NCBI GenBank assembly: GCA_030437565.1
Contig: CP129291.1
Span: 1,240,001-1,304,000, forward strand
Direction: 5' to 3'
Origin: Terrilactibacillus sp. S3-3
GTDB taxonomy: Bacteria > Bacillota > Bacilli > Bacillales > Sporolactobacillaceae
Length of the DNA: 64,000 nt
Below the pieces are notes generated by a model. It saw only the letters and a list, made by a program, of their open reading frames with translations. It ran no database searches and was not told the DNA's origin. Made by a program: the position numbers and the translations under genes. Below are positions 51,258 through 62,564 of the stretch, piece by piece. Numbering within the stretch: the first letter of the stretch is position 1; each line of letters begins with the position of its first letter.

Positions 51258-51954
51258 ATGTCAAAGAGGCAGCCTTTGGTGATGATGAAAGGTAAAAAAG
51301 ACGGCTTGTTTTTTGTTATGGATGAAAAGTGCTCTTATGATGAATTGGTTCGGGAACTGAGGGACAAACTGGCGATGAATCGGAAGCACTACCAGGACGG
51401 ACCGCTCACTTCTGTCAAAGTGCAAGTGGGAAACAGGTATCTGAGTAACGCACAGAAGGATGAATTAGCCGATATTATCCATTCATACGAAAATTTATTT
51501 GTTGCCGATATTGAGTCCAATGTCATGACCCGAAAGGAATGTGCTGAAATCACGGCCCGCCGGCAGCTTGTACCGATAAAAAGAATGGTTCGATCCGGAC
51601 AGGTCTTGGAAGTCGAAGGGGATTTGCTCTTGATTGGCGATGTGAATCCCGGCGGAATGATATCCGCGACGGGCGACATTTATGTTATGGGCGCCCTTCG
51701 AGGAATCGCGCACGCGGGTGTATCGGGAAAAGAGCAGGAGGCAATCATTGCCGCTTCGGTCATGAAACCGACACAGCTTAAGATCGGCCGTTTTATGAGC
51801 CGCGGAGGAAGAGCCTGCCGACGAATTGAAAAATGATCATCTAATGGAATGTGCTTTTGTCGATCTGTCAGTGAATCAGATTATTATTGATCGTCTGCAG
51901 TCCATTTCCAAGAATAATAGGGTATCCAAAGTGCTGGCGAGCTGTAATAAGTAG
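51258..51954 (+). CDS. minC: Septum site-determining protein MinC (frame break)
   Basis: The N-terminal FtsZ-binding domain starts MSKRQPLVMMKGKKDGLFFV. The beta-helical C-terminal domain has RSGQVLEVEGDLLLIGDVNP and GGMISATGDIYVMGALRGIA, the MinC signature, and after a break near 51830 ends FVDLSVNQIIIDRLQSIS and CNK. About 231 residues. With MinD it blocks Z-ring formation at the poles. Confidence 0.95.
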
Positions 51955-51968
51955 AGAGGTGTTGACTA

Positions 51969-52761
51969 ATGGGGGAAGCAATTGTCGTAACATCGGGAAA
52001 AGGCGGTGTCGGAAAGACAACAACATCAGCCAATATTGGTACTGTACTTGCGCTTCAGGGAAAAGAAGTATGCCTCGTAGACACCGATATCGGGCTGCGC
52101 AATCTTGATGTTGTCATGGGACTTGAAAACCGCATTATCTACGATTTGGTCGATGTCGCATACGGCCGCTGCAAGCTTAATCAAGCCTTGGTGAAAGACA
52201 AGCGTTTTGATAGTTTAAGCCTGCTTCCGGCTGCCCAAACAAGCGATAAATCGGCGGTTACCCCTGATCAAATGAAAAAAATCATCAATAAAAGGGGATT
52301 TCGATTATGTCGTCATCGATTGTCCTGCAGGCATTGAGCAGGGATTTAAAAACGCCATTGCCGGTGCCGATCAGGCGATTGTTGTGACGACTCCGGAAAT
52401 TTCTTCGGTGCGAGATGCTGATCGAGTGATCGGTCTTTTGGAACAGGAAGAATCGATTGCTCCCCCCCGATTAATCATCAATCGTATTCGGCAGCATATG
52501 GTGAAAAATGGCGATATGCTCGAAGTTGATGAAATTATGAATATACTGGCCATTGATTTGCTCGGGATCGTCGTGGATGATGAAGCGGTGATTTCTTCAT
52601 CAAATAAAGGAGAGCCGATTGCCCTTGATCCCGCGCCGAAAGCTTCCCAGGCTTATCGGAATATCGGGCGGCGAATCTTGGGAGAATCTGTTCCGCTTAT
52701 GTCCATGGACGAAAAGCCAGGTTTCCTGCAAAAGGTCAAACATTTATTAGGAATGAGATAA
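51969..52761 (+). CDS. minD: Septum site-determining ATPase MinD (frame break)
   Basis: The deviant Walker A is SGKGGVGKTT, then LVDTDIGLRNLDVVMGLENR, and after a break near 52305 VIDCPAGIEQGF, TTPEISSVRDADRVIGLLE. The C-terminus PGFLQKVKHLLGMR is an amphipathic membrane-targeting helix. About 264 residues. The TAA stop lies within the first bases of a repeat element. Confidence 0.96.
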
Positions 52762-52919
52762 GGTGAAACTTCAATCAGTGTTTTTTTTCTTCCATCCCGC
52801 TGATTGTTAGATGAACCAATCGGGCGTTTACGGGCAATTATTTATCTCCCACCTATGCCTCTTCGAATTCATTGAGGCCTTAAGGCGGAAGTCTTACTGC
52901 CCGTTAATGCGGGATAAAG
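52757..52919 (-). mobile_element. Dispersed palindromic repeat, full-length copy
   Basis: Starts AGATAAGGTGAAACTTCAATC, shares the minD stop codon, and ends TACTGCCCGTTAATGCGGGA-TAAAG. Contains the conserved CTCCCACCTATGCC, TTCGAATTCATTGAGGCC and AAGGCGG blocks, which fold into one long imperfect stem. Compared with 1888-2075 it lacks the GGCCCACAGGATGTGG block. Confidence 0.7.
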
Positions 52920-52923
52920 AAAG

Positions 52924-52973
52924 CAGGTCTTTCAGCGCTGATTTTAGCGGCTGAAGGACGCTTTTTTTTTTCC
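52924..52973 (+). terminator. Terminator between minD and spoIVFA
   Basis: GTCTTTCAGCGCT and AGCGGCTGAAGGAC pair, followed by T10. Lies right after the repeat. Confidence 0.8.
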
Positions 52974-53129
52974 ATCCTTTTTGAAAGCCGGCTAAAGTTC
53001 GGGCGTGCTGCTTGATTCCGCCAAGTTTTTCTTTACGGTATATCTCATTCTTTTGCCGCATAGATTGTACAAACAGAGAAGGACATGCATCCGGGTGGCC
53101 TGCAAATGAACGGCAAAGGAAGGATGAGT

Positions 53130-53926
53130 ATGAACCGAATTGAAGAAATAAGAAGGAGGCATCGCGAACGCAAGGCGTTTGGCACTGCTTCCAAACATTT
53201 AAGGGAAAAGAAAATGGGGGATTTCTCATCCCCGTATTCCACATATGACGAGCGAGACTCGGAGATTCACGGTCTGCATCGCTTTTCCGGCCGCGACAAT
53301 TCATCGTTAAATGTATCCTTGCCGGCGCTCTTATTTTTTCTGTGCACATGATTCATGAGTCATCCAGTCAAAAGATTGCTCCAATTAAGTCAGCTGTGAC
53401 AACTGCGCTTACGAGCGAGTTCAATTTTGCAGCCGTGTCAAACTGGTATGAAACGACATTTGGCAAACCCGTTGCGTTTCTGCCGAGTCTTGATGATAAA
53501 AAAAGTGACCAATCGTCCAACGTTGAACAGGCCGGCGGGACAAAACAAGAAGCAAAAAAGAAAAACCAAAACAATTTTGCCGTTCCGGTCAGCGGCGAAG
53601 TGACCCGCCATTTTACGGATGAAAGCAAGGGAGTCACTGTCCAGACATCCCGTCATACGTCGGTGGAAGCGGTGAAAGACGGTCTGGTTGTCTTCATCGG
53701 CAAAAAGAAAAACATTGGAGAGACGGTCATTATTCAGCATAAGGACGGTGCTGAATCCTGGTACGGAAGGCTTTACGGGAATGTTAAAGTGTATGATTTC
53801 GTGAAAAAAGGGCAGAAAGTTGCCACTGTATCGGCTAACAAAAACCAAAAACATGGATCCTTTTACTTTGCTCTACAACAAAATGAAAAGTTCATTGATC
53901 CGATACAGGTGATTTCGTTTGATTAG
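53130..53926 (+). CDS. spoIVFA: Stage IV sporulation protein FA (frame break)
   Basis: ATG 53130 after AAAGGAAGGA. A basic cytoplasmic start (MNRIEEIRRRHRERKAF) leads through a break near 53305 to a single helix CILAGALIFSVHMIHES, and then an outside LytM/M23-like domain (FAVPVSGEVTRHFTDESKGV, VVFIGKKKNIGETVIIQHKD). Metal ligands of M23 enzymes are incomplete, as in other SpoIVFA proteins. It holds SpoIVFB inactive in the outer forespore membrane. Overlaps spoIVFB by eight bases. Confidence 0.9.
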
Positions 53927-54814
53927 TTTTCTGTTTGCCAAAATCAAAATTCATCCTGTTTTTTGGTTTGTTATGGCGGCAGGCGCGATTACCGGCCATT
54001 TTTGGGAAATTGCCATTGCGTTTTTCATTGTTCTGGTTCATGAATGCGGACATGGATTTGCTGCCTATAAATTTGGCTGGCATATCGAACAGATTCAATT
54101 ATTGCCTTTTGGCGGTGTTGCAAAAGTGGAACATGCGAGCGATCGGCCGATGCGTGAAGAGTGGCTGGTGATCCTCGCCGGGCCTCTTCAACATCTGTGG
54201 CTTCCGCTCGTTTTTCTTTTTCTCTTTCTCTTACGCCGTTCTGGAGTGCCGAGAACCAGCAATTGTTTTTAAATTATAATGCGATGATTTTCTTTTTTAA
54301 TTTATTTCCGATCTGGCCTTTAGATGGCGGCAAACTGCTGCAGCTGATTCTGCTTAAGATTTATCCATTCAAAAAGGCTTGTGAAATGGCTCTCACTTTA
54401 TCGATAGCTATGCTCATTTTGCTTACTGTGATCATGGTGACATTTTTCCCCTTTACCTTAAACTTTTTACTGATTGGCTTATTTTTAGCGGCAGCCATTT
54501 ATAAGGAATGGAAAGCAAGATCATTCGTTTTTTCATTCGCTTTCTTCTTGCCTGCTGGAAAAAACCGGTTCAATCAAAAAAAAAAAAGAAAGAAAATTAT
54601 TGTGCCGGCCAGTATGCCGGTAGCGGCCGTTTTTTCCCGCTTTTATAAAGATGTTCAGCATCAAATCATTGTCAAAGGGATAGAGCGGTCATTTGTCGAT
54701 CAAAGCGCGCTGATTGCCGCTTTTTTCAGCGGCGAGTGTAAAGGAAAGACGATCGGCGAGTTTTTAAAATGGAAAGGACAGCGATTGGGGTGTCCGAGAC
54801 CTTTTTGCCGCTAA
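53919..54814 (+). CDS. spoIVFB: SpoIVFB intramembrane metalloprotease (frame breaks)
   Basis: TTG 53919 lies inside the end of spoIVFA. MISFLFAKIKIHPVFWFVMA leads to the zinc motif HECGHGF in a helix, LLPFGGVAKVEH, and after a break near 54230 FNLFPIWPLDGGKLLQL, the second S2P motif. The cytosolic C-terminal CBS-like part (VPASMPVAAVFSRFYKDVQHQ) is also broken near 54560 and perhaps 54795. It releases sigma-K from pro-sigma-K in the mother cell. Confidence 0.92.
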
Positions 54815-54893
54815 TATAAGAGGCCGGTTTGCCATCCCCTCGCGTTTTTGCGATAATTTGACTAGATGCCAGACAAAAAGAGGGGGGTCTTGC

Positions 54894-56057
54894 TTGGTTG
54901 ATCCAGAGCTTTTTTCACTCGTTATTGACGGCGGGGAAAAGTATCAGCGTGCTGCCTTGCTGGAGCGAGGATCCGTGGTGTCCTTTTATTTGAAGAAAAA
55001 AGATGAATCCGCCGAAGCGGGAAACATCTATTTAGGAAAAGTGGCAGACAGCCGCCCCCGGTCTGCCAGCTTTTTTTTTTATAGATATCGGCAGGGGGCG
55101 CCGCGGATTTTTGCCGAGACAGAACGTATTAACGGCAAAAAATTTAAATAAAGGAAACTCTTTGATCGTTCAAATTGAAAAAGAAGCAAGCTATGGCAAA
55201 AGTCCAAAATTGACGCAGCATATTCAGCTCTCTAATGAAAGCCTCGTTTATTTGCCGTACAGCAACTATATTGCTGTTTCAGACACATTTCTGAAAACAG
55301 GCGCGGGGAACTGAGAAGGATGGCGGCTGTTTGGTGCCGGCGGCCTGAAGGGGTCATTGTCAGAACGCAGGCCGGCCGGCAATCGGAAGAACGGCTTGGC
55401 CGGTCATTCGGATTATTGCGGGAAAAGTGGCAGACGATTCTAGCCAATGCGGAGACTGACGGCAGCCCGCGTCTTCTGGAACAAGCGCTTCCTTTTGTTG
55501 AATGGATTTTAAGTGAAAACCGTCTTTCTTCCGTCGGTGCGATTTATACAAACTGTGAAATAGAGCTGACGAAGCGCCTTCCGAAAACGCAAATCATTCG
55601 CGAGCGGGAGGCTGATATGTTTCGGCGTCATTCGCTTGAGGAAGCGTTTGAAAGGGCGATGAAGCGGGTAGTTTACTTAAAATCCGGTGCCGCACTGGCG
55701 ATTGACTATACCGAAGCATTAACGGCAATCGATGTGAATTCCAGAGCATTTTCCGGCAAAAAGGGATGGGAAGGCGCTGCTTTTCAAATAAATTGTGAAG
55801 CGGCTGAGGAAATCGCAAGACAATTGCGGCTTCGCCAAATCGGCGGTATCATCATCGTTGATTTCATTCATATGGCCGATCACAACCGCTTGGCACAATT
55901 GCTCGCATTCCTGGCCGATTTGTTTCAAAATGATCCGACCACAACAAAAGTCCTGGGCTGCACGCAGCTTGGGCTTGTTGAAATCTCAAGAAAAAAGAAA
56001 CGATACGGCCTTCAGGACTTGGCCATGGAGAAAGTGCGGTTTGCCGGCAGTGATTGA
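54894..56057 (+). CDS. rng: Ribonuclease E/G family endoribonuclease (frame breaks)
   Basis: TTG 54894 after GAGGGGGG. The S1-like start shows GNIYLGKVADSRPG and, frame-corrected, FIDIGRGRRGFLPRQNVL. The catalytic region has LTAIDVNSRAFSGKK (metal-binding Asp and Asn) and IGGIIIVDFIHMADHNR, where most relatives have DFIDM. Breaks near 55055, 55145 and 55312. About 390 residues, like the short Bacillales form without the zinc-link and long tail. B. subtilis lacks the gene, but other Bacillales carry it here between spoIVFB and rplU. Role in RNA maturation is by family. Confidence 0.88.
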
Positions 56058-56084
56058 CAGTATACTGGAATTTGTGTTATGATT

Positions 56085-56205
56085 CGAATGTTAGTGTTCA
56101 AAAAGAATACGACGATGGAGCGCCCCTCGCTCCAACCGCACAGAAAAGGTTCATAAATGCAGATAGCTGCCTTTTTTTTTTGGCGAGTCTGAGAATATTT
56201 AAGGA
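56085..56205 (+). promoter_or_regulatory. Probable L21 leader
   Basis: The 120 bases before rplU hold GC-rich hairpin material (GGAGCGCCCCTCGCTCC) and a T10 tract at 56172-56181, then an AAGGAGGTG ribosome site. Position fits the L21 leader of Firmicutes; the structure was not checked against a model. Confidence 0.45.
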
Positions 56206-56214
56206 GGTGCAGTG

Positions 56215-56523
56215 ATGTACGCAATCATTGAAACGGGCGGGAAACAATTGAAAGTTGAAGAAGGCCAAGCTGTCTATGTAGAAAAGCTTCCGGCTGAAGC
56301 TGGCGAAACGGTAACCTTTGACAAGGTGCTTTTCATCGGCGGTGAAGACGTGAAAGTCGGTACGCCGACTGTTGAAGGTGCTTCTGTTACGGCGAAAGTT
56401 GTTGAACAAGGACGCGAAAAGAAAATCGTTGTCTTTAAGTTCAAGAAAAGGAAGAATTATCGTCGCAAACAAGGACACCGTCAACCTTATACAAAAGTCA
56501 CGATTGAAACAATCAATGCGTAA
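56215..56523 (+). CDS. rplU: Ribosomal protein L21
   Basis: 102 residues, intact. [20 protein letters not shown] and [20 protein letters not shown] are the family signatures. A GTG three bases upstream is an alternative start. First gene of rplU-prp-rpmA. Confidence 0.97.
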   Translation: MYAIIETGGKQLKVEEGQAVYVEKLPAEAGETVTFDKVLFIGGEDVKVGTPTVEGASVTAKVVEQGREKKIVVFKFKKRKNYRRKQGHRQPYTKVTIETINA

Positions 56524-56534
56524 GGACACGTACA

Positions 56535-56867
56535 ATGATTAAGATTGACGTCAATCGCAATCGCAAAGGGCAGATCACTCGCTTTACGATGAAAGGCCAT
56601 GCGAACAGCGGGCCGCATGGTTTTGATCTGGTTTGTGCCGGCGTTTCGGCGGTGGCTTTCGGCGCGTTGAATGCGATTGAAGTTCTTGCCGATGTTTCGC
56701 TTGACATTCATCAAAAGGAAGACGGCGGGTTCCTGAATTGTCTTTGTCCGGACGATCTTCCGGAAAGCCGGCAGGACAAAGTCCAGCTGCTGCTGCTGGA
56801 AGCCATGCTTGTTTCTTTGCGAACGATTGAAATGTCCTACGGGCAATATATTAAAATTAATGATTAA
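56535..56867 (+). CDS. prp: Ribosomal-processing cysteine protease Prp
   Basis: 110 residues, intact. GHANSGPHGFDLVCAGVSAV holds the catalytic His (GHA) and Cys (VCA). Prp removes the N-terminal extension of L27, and L27 here does carry one. Known as ysxB in B. subtilis. Confidence 0.95.
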   Translation: MIKIDVNRNRKGQITRFTMKGHANSGPHGFDLVCAGVSAVAFGALNAIEVLADVSLDIHQKEDGGFLNCLCPDDLPESRQDKVQLLLLEAMLVSLRTIEMSYGQYIKIND

Positions 56868-56882
56868 GGAGGTGCTTTTAAA

Positions 56883-57179
56883 ATGTTGAAACTTGATCTC
56901 CAATATTTCTCATCCAAAAAAGGTGTGGGGAGTACAAAAAACGGCCGTGATTCCATCGCCAAACGCCTTGGGGCCAAACGTGCCGACGGCGAACATGTCT
57001 CGAGCGGGTCGATCATTTTCCGTCAACGCGGAACGAAAATCTATCCGGGTGTCAATGTGGGTCGCGGGGGCGATGACACATTGTTTGCCACAGCCGATGG
57101 CGTTGTGAAATTCGAACGCGTTGGCCGTGATCGCAAAAGAGTAAGTGTTTATCCGGTTGAAGCCGTTCAAGAAGCTTAA
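56883..57179 (+). CDS. rpmA: Ribosomal protein L27 with cleavable extension
   Basis: 98 residues, intact, after GGAGGTG. The start MLKLDLQYF is the Firmicute extension that Prp cuts, before [15 protein letters not shown], the normal mature L27 end that reaches the peptidyl-transferase centre. Confidence 0.97.
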   Translation: MLKLDLQYFSSKKGVGSTKNGRDSIAKRLGAKRADGEHVSSGSIIFRQRGTKIYPGVNVGRGGDDTLFATADGVVKFERVGRDRKRVSVYPVEAVQEA

Positions 57180-57220
57180 TCGACTGGATCAATTGAAAGG
57201 TATGGCTCAGGGCCAGTTTC

Positions 57221-57269
57221 AGCGGCGGGTGATGCTTCGTGCTAGCGAAGCATCGCCCGCCGCTTTTTT
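57221..57269 (+). terminator. Strong terminator after rpmA
   Basis: A 19-base stem (AGCGGCGGGTGATGCTTCG with CGAAGCATCGCCCGCCGCT, one G-T pair) and seven T. Confidence 0.95.
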
Positions 57270-57354
57270 TCCAGCTTCACAAGTGTTTGGCTGCCCGGTT
57301 TCTGATATACTGTTTTTAGGATGAGGTCGTAAAAAGGCTTGAGGAGCTGCATAT

Positions 57355-57840
57355 ATGCTTGACGAAGAGAAATTACTTGAAATCTTTCGCTATGCTAGGC
57401 ATGACTGGCTGAATGAATTACAATTGATTAAGGGCTATCTATCGCTTGAGAAGTTTGATCAGGTGGAAAAAATCATTGAACGGCTGATTGAAAAATTGCA
57501 GAACGAAGCAGGCCTGTCCAATTTGAAGGTGCCGAAATTAGCGGCTTATTTACTGACATTCAACTGGTCGATGCACCGTTTTCATCTGACTTTTAAAGTG
57601 CCGCGGGGCGATAGCGGCCTGTCTTCCTGGGATGAAGCGCTGGTCCTGTTTTTTAAGGCTTTTTTTTTTCATGTTATCGACGAGCAGGCTTCGAAAATGA
57701 CCGATAATCAGCTTGAACTGGCTTTTGACATCGGCACGGCTGCCCGAATTTTTTTGATCTTCGAAGGGCGGATGGCAGATGAAAACGGCGAAGCAGCATA
57801 TACAGTCGATCGGCATGAATCAATCTTTCCATTTGGTTGA
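57355..57840 (+). CDS. spo0B: Sporulation phosphotransferase Spo0B
   Basis: 161 residues, intact. ARHDWLNELQLIKGYLSLEK contains the phosphorylated His in a histidine-kinase-like H box without an ATP-binding catalytic domain. It passes phosphate from Spo0F to Spo0A. ATG 57355 follows TGAGGAG. Position before obg is as in B. subtilis. Confidence 0.92.
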   Translation: MLDEEKLLEIFRYARHDWLNELQLIKGYLSLEKFDQVEKIIERLIEKLQNEAGLSNLKVPKLAAYLLTFNWSMHRFHLTFKVPRGDSGLSSWDEALVLFFKAFFFHVIDEQASKMTDNQLELAFDIGTAARIFLIFEGRMADENGEAAYTVDRHESIFPFG

Positions 57841-57870
57841 ACACTACATAGTAAATAATGACGTGAATGA

Positions 57871-59174
<1,304 letters not shown>

Positions 59175-59185
59175 AGGCAATAAAA

Positions 59186-59639
59186 ATGAAAGATAAACAA
59201 CAGTTCTTTCTGGTTCGCGAGGATGTTCTTTCCGAATCAATGGCGAAGGTGCTGGAGGCCAAAAGACTGCTTGACCGCGGCAGTCGAGAGCGTAACGGAA
59301 GCGGTCAAGCGGGTGGGACTCAGCCGAAGCGCTTTCTATAAATATCGCGACGGTATTTTTCCGTTTCACCAAATTGTAAAAGAAAATATTGTCACACTGC
59401 TTATTCACCTGGAGGATAGAATCGGCATGCTGACCAAGCTGCTTGACATTATTTCCAAAGCGGGGTGCAATGTTTTAACAATCCACCAAACGATCCCTTT
59501 GCAAGGCCAGGCGAACGTGACCGTCTCGCTTGATATGAACGGACTTGCGATTCGCGTAGAAGAGTTGCTTGATCAACTGAGAGAATTGGAAAATGTCGAC
59601 CAGGTGTTGATTATTGGAACGGGCGGCTATAACAGATAA
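59186..59639 (+). CDS. pheB: ACT-domain protein PheB (frame break)
   Basis: MKDKQQFFLVREDVLSESMA is followed, after a break near 59280, by VTEAVKRVGLSRSAFYKYRD (a helix-turn-helix-like part) and an ACT domain with LEDRIGMLTKLLDIISKAGC. About 150 residues. In B. subtilis pheA (prephenate dehydratase) follows at once; here it is absent and a convergent gene overlaps the end. Confidence 0.9.
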
Positions 59640-60162
59640 CCCGCGCGTTCCAGCGCCTGTACGGCTTCGTCAAGCATGGAATCGCTCGGCGCTTCAAGCA
59701 GATGCAGGTGGGTGCCGTCCGTTAAGGATGAGAGCAGCGAGGCACCGGTCTGTTCAATCTTATTCATAAATCGGATAACGTGAGACGATTCCGAATCATG
59801 AGCGAAACGGTAATCTCGCCGTAGAGGGGATGCTCAACGGTGACGTTCTTTACGGTTACACCGCGATCAACGATCAAGTTTAATTCATGGCGCGTTTCTT
59901 TCGCGCTGTGCCTGCAGGCGATAATCCGCTCTTTTGAACTTGACTTTTGCTGAGCAAGGTACATGTACCCTTGAGAAGTGGCGATAATCGGGTGTTCCTT
60001 TGCTTTGAGCAGCGAAATATCCTGAACAATAATTTGCCGGCTCACGCTCATTTTATCAGCCAATTCGCCTCCTGTTACCGGTTCTGTCGACTGTCTTAGT
60101 ATTTCCAAAATCCGGTCTCTTCTCTCGTCTCCGTTCTTCCGCTTCGTTTTTGTATGAACCAT
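59627..60162 (-). CDS. niaR: NAD biosynthesis repressor NiaR (frame break)
   Basis: A winged-helix start (RRDRILEILRQSTEPVTGGE, LADKMSVSRQIIVQDISLLK) and the 3H domain (IACRHSAKETRHELNLIVD, EHPLYGEI), which binds nicotinate through histidines and metal. A break near 59790 is followed by LHLLEAPSDSMLDEAVQALE and an end GYLL at 59627. About 178 residues. The 3' end overlaps pheB by 13 bases. Represses NAD synthesis and niacin uptake genes in relatives. Confidence 0.9.
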
Positions 60163-60303
60163 AAAAACACTCCATCAGTTTGATTTAACTTTTATTATAG
60201 TCAATTCTCGCCTTTATTGCATAGATCATCCTCCAAAAAAAAGTGGCAAAACGCCCAGTCGGGCCATATAATGTAATGACTTGCACAGGAGGGATGGAAA
60301 ACC

Positions 60304-61585
60304 GTGAAAATTTATGTTGTGCAAAAAGGCGATACGCTTGCAGAGATAGCAAGAAAGCACGGAATGACAATCGAAGAGCTGCAAAAAAAATGAACAGCGG
60401 TCTTACGGATGACACGAGCCTCGTTCAAGGGTTGAAAATAAAAGTATCAATCGGTAAAAAGCCGTTAAAAAAAATGGAAAAATCGATCCGTTCGGGAAAT
60501 CATACCCAACCGCTGATCACCTCGCAAAATTTGGAACCTAAAATATCGATTCAATCTCCGGCAGCCAATCCCAGAATGACTGATGTGACCGCTCCATCCA
60601 TGACTCAGCCAATCAAACCGGCAGCGGCCGCCGGTGCTTCTGCCGGAAATCCGCCGGAATCTAACGACTTTTCAAAAGTGATTTATCCGAAAGAGAGCCA
60701 CTATCCAATGCTTGAAGAAAGCCAGGCGGCAGCGGCATACGGAACAATGCCGGCTGCGCAAACGGCGGATTATCCATTTGACTGACTCAAGGAATGGTCG
60801 ATATTCATCATCCTTATCAACCGGATCCGAGTCCCGCTCCGGTATCCTATCAGCACCAGTCAGCCGGCGTAACGATGCCGGGTATGAATCCGGCGTTGTC
60901 ACAGGCCAATACCGGTTCACCGCTGCCACTTTACTACGGTGCTTCAGGTTATGGTTATCCGATGCCGACAGGGAACAGGGCGAATGTAAAAACACCGGCC
61001 GCCCGAGCTTCAGCCGCGTATCCGCTTCCAGCACCGGCCAATCCTTATCCTTATACCTCAGCGCCGGCGGCAGCTCCTTCAAGTTCCGCGCCGGCTTATA
61101 ACGGCAAATGGGGCGGCGGCTCCGCAGCGGAAAAAAGGAGCGAGAATGTCACAAAGGCTGCACCGGCCGCCGGCCCCGGGCCGGCTGTCAACTTTAGTTC
61201 CGCCGGGAAGCCGGGCGTTATGAAGAGCACTGGAGCTGTCCAAAGTGGCGGAAAAACAGCTGCATCTCCGGTTGGAACGGCACCACCGTCAGCTTATCCC
61301 TATCCATACAGCCAGCCGGCAGCTATGCCGGCCCAGCCGTCGCCTTGCGGATGCAATGAGCCGGTTTATCCGCAGACTTATTCGGCAGCAGCCTCTTTTC
61401 CGGCGGGAGCCGCGTATCCGCAGCCGGCTTATTATTCAAGTATGAGCCGGCAGCAAGGGATACCTGTATACATGGGTAACCAGCCGCCGATCCCGTCATC
61501 CGGCCAAAGATGGGATAACTATCCGGCGGAGAGTTTGCAGCCTTTGCAGCCCGATTTTCCGATTGATGATACAAATGAGGAGTGA
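60304..61585 (+). CDS. safA: Spore morphogenetic protein SafA (frame breaks)
   Basis: GTG 60304 after CAGGAGGG. A short LysM domain (MKIYVVQKGDTLAEIARKHG, TIEELQK) is followed by a break in an A8 run near 60390, then a long Pro/Ala/Tyr/Ser-rich tail with PYPYTSAP, SAYPYPYSQP and CGCNEPVYPQ, with another break near 60785. About 425 residues. SafA binds the cortex-coat interface and SpoVID, encoded at 35308. The Tyr-rich tail fits cross-linked coat material. Confidence 0.9.
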
Positions 61586-61806
61586 CGATCATTCGTCACT
61601 TTTTTCTTTGTATCCCAGCAGATTCATTTAAAGGAAATATTCCTATTTTCCGTACACGTAAATCATATGCCGTATCTTGAAAAGGAAAATAGAGGCAGAA
61701 CACAGCAAAAGTTAAGGCATCTAAAGGGATCGTTCCAAACAAAATTTTGACAGGTGTAAAATGCCCTTTTTTCACACAACATAGTCGTGAAAGGGGGATT
61801 TTTATT

Positions 61807-62444
61807 TTGAAGAAAACAGTCATCGCAATTGGAGCGGCTTTGTCGATCAGCGGTGTTCTTGCCGGATGCGGGGCGACTAATACTGCAGCACCCAACGCAG
61901 CAACTGACAACGTCAGAATGAGAAATGTGGGATATTATACCGATCAAGGCCTGAATTATAGAGATGCCCGGCTGCAAACTTACAGAAACGCGCAGCACGC
62001 GGATCGCTTTAATCAGGGCGTCGGCCGCGATACAAACAACGTTGCACCATATACGGAACCACTTTCATATGAAAGTTCCAATACTGCACTTGCCAGGCGA
62101 ATTGCGACTCGCGTCGATCAGATCAAGGGTATAAGAAGCAGCCAAGTGATTGTCACCCGGCAGCGCGTGGTTGTCGGTGCTAATGTGTCCAATCGCGCAG
62201 CGAATACGCCGAAGCTTCATCGGCAAATCAAATCGGCTGTTACACCATATGCAGCCGGAAGAACGATTCAAATTACAACAGACAGAGACGTCTTGTTGGG
62301 AGAATAACTAATGTTTCTAACCGGTTAAATGCAGGAGCAGCCACCAGAGAAACTCGGACCGATATTGCAGGGATTATAAGTGATTTGGGCAGAGGCGATT
62401 TAAACAAAGCGGCAAGACGGCCGTTTGAAAATAATGTTAAATAG
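61807..62444 (+). CDS. coxA: YhcN/YlaJ-family sporulation lipoprotein CoxA (frame break)
   Basis: TTG 61807 after AAAGGGGGA. The signal MKKTVIAIGAALSISGVLAG ends in a lipobox Cys (LAGC). The domain has RIATRVDQIKGIRSSQVIVT and VVVGANVSNRA typical of the family. A break near 62303 is followed by RITNVSNRLNAGAATRETRT and an end FENNVK. About 212 residues. In B. subtilis CoxA sits next to safA and is a cortex protein. Confidence 0.88.
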
Positions 62445-62449
62445 GCTGA

Positions 62450-62481
62450 AAAAGAGCAAGGGAGAACCTTGCTCTTTTTTT
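62450..62481 (+). terminator. Terminator after coxA
   Basis: AAAGAGCAAGG and CCTTGCTCTTT pair around GAGAA with a T tract. Confidence 0.93.
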
Positions 62482-62564
62482 GCATTTTAAAAATATGTAT
62501 AATGGTAAAGGGACTTTACACGGTTGACTCTGTGGAGTAAATGTTATAGAGAGGGGAATACATG

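Noticed and set aside
52757..52919. CRISPR array or tRNA/attachment site at the repeat
   Set aside because: Copies are dispersed, not tandem with spacers, and no tRNA-like or integrase features occur nearby.
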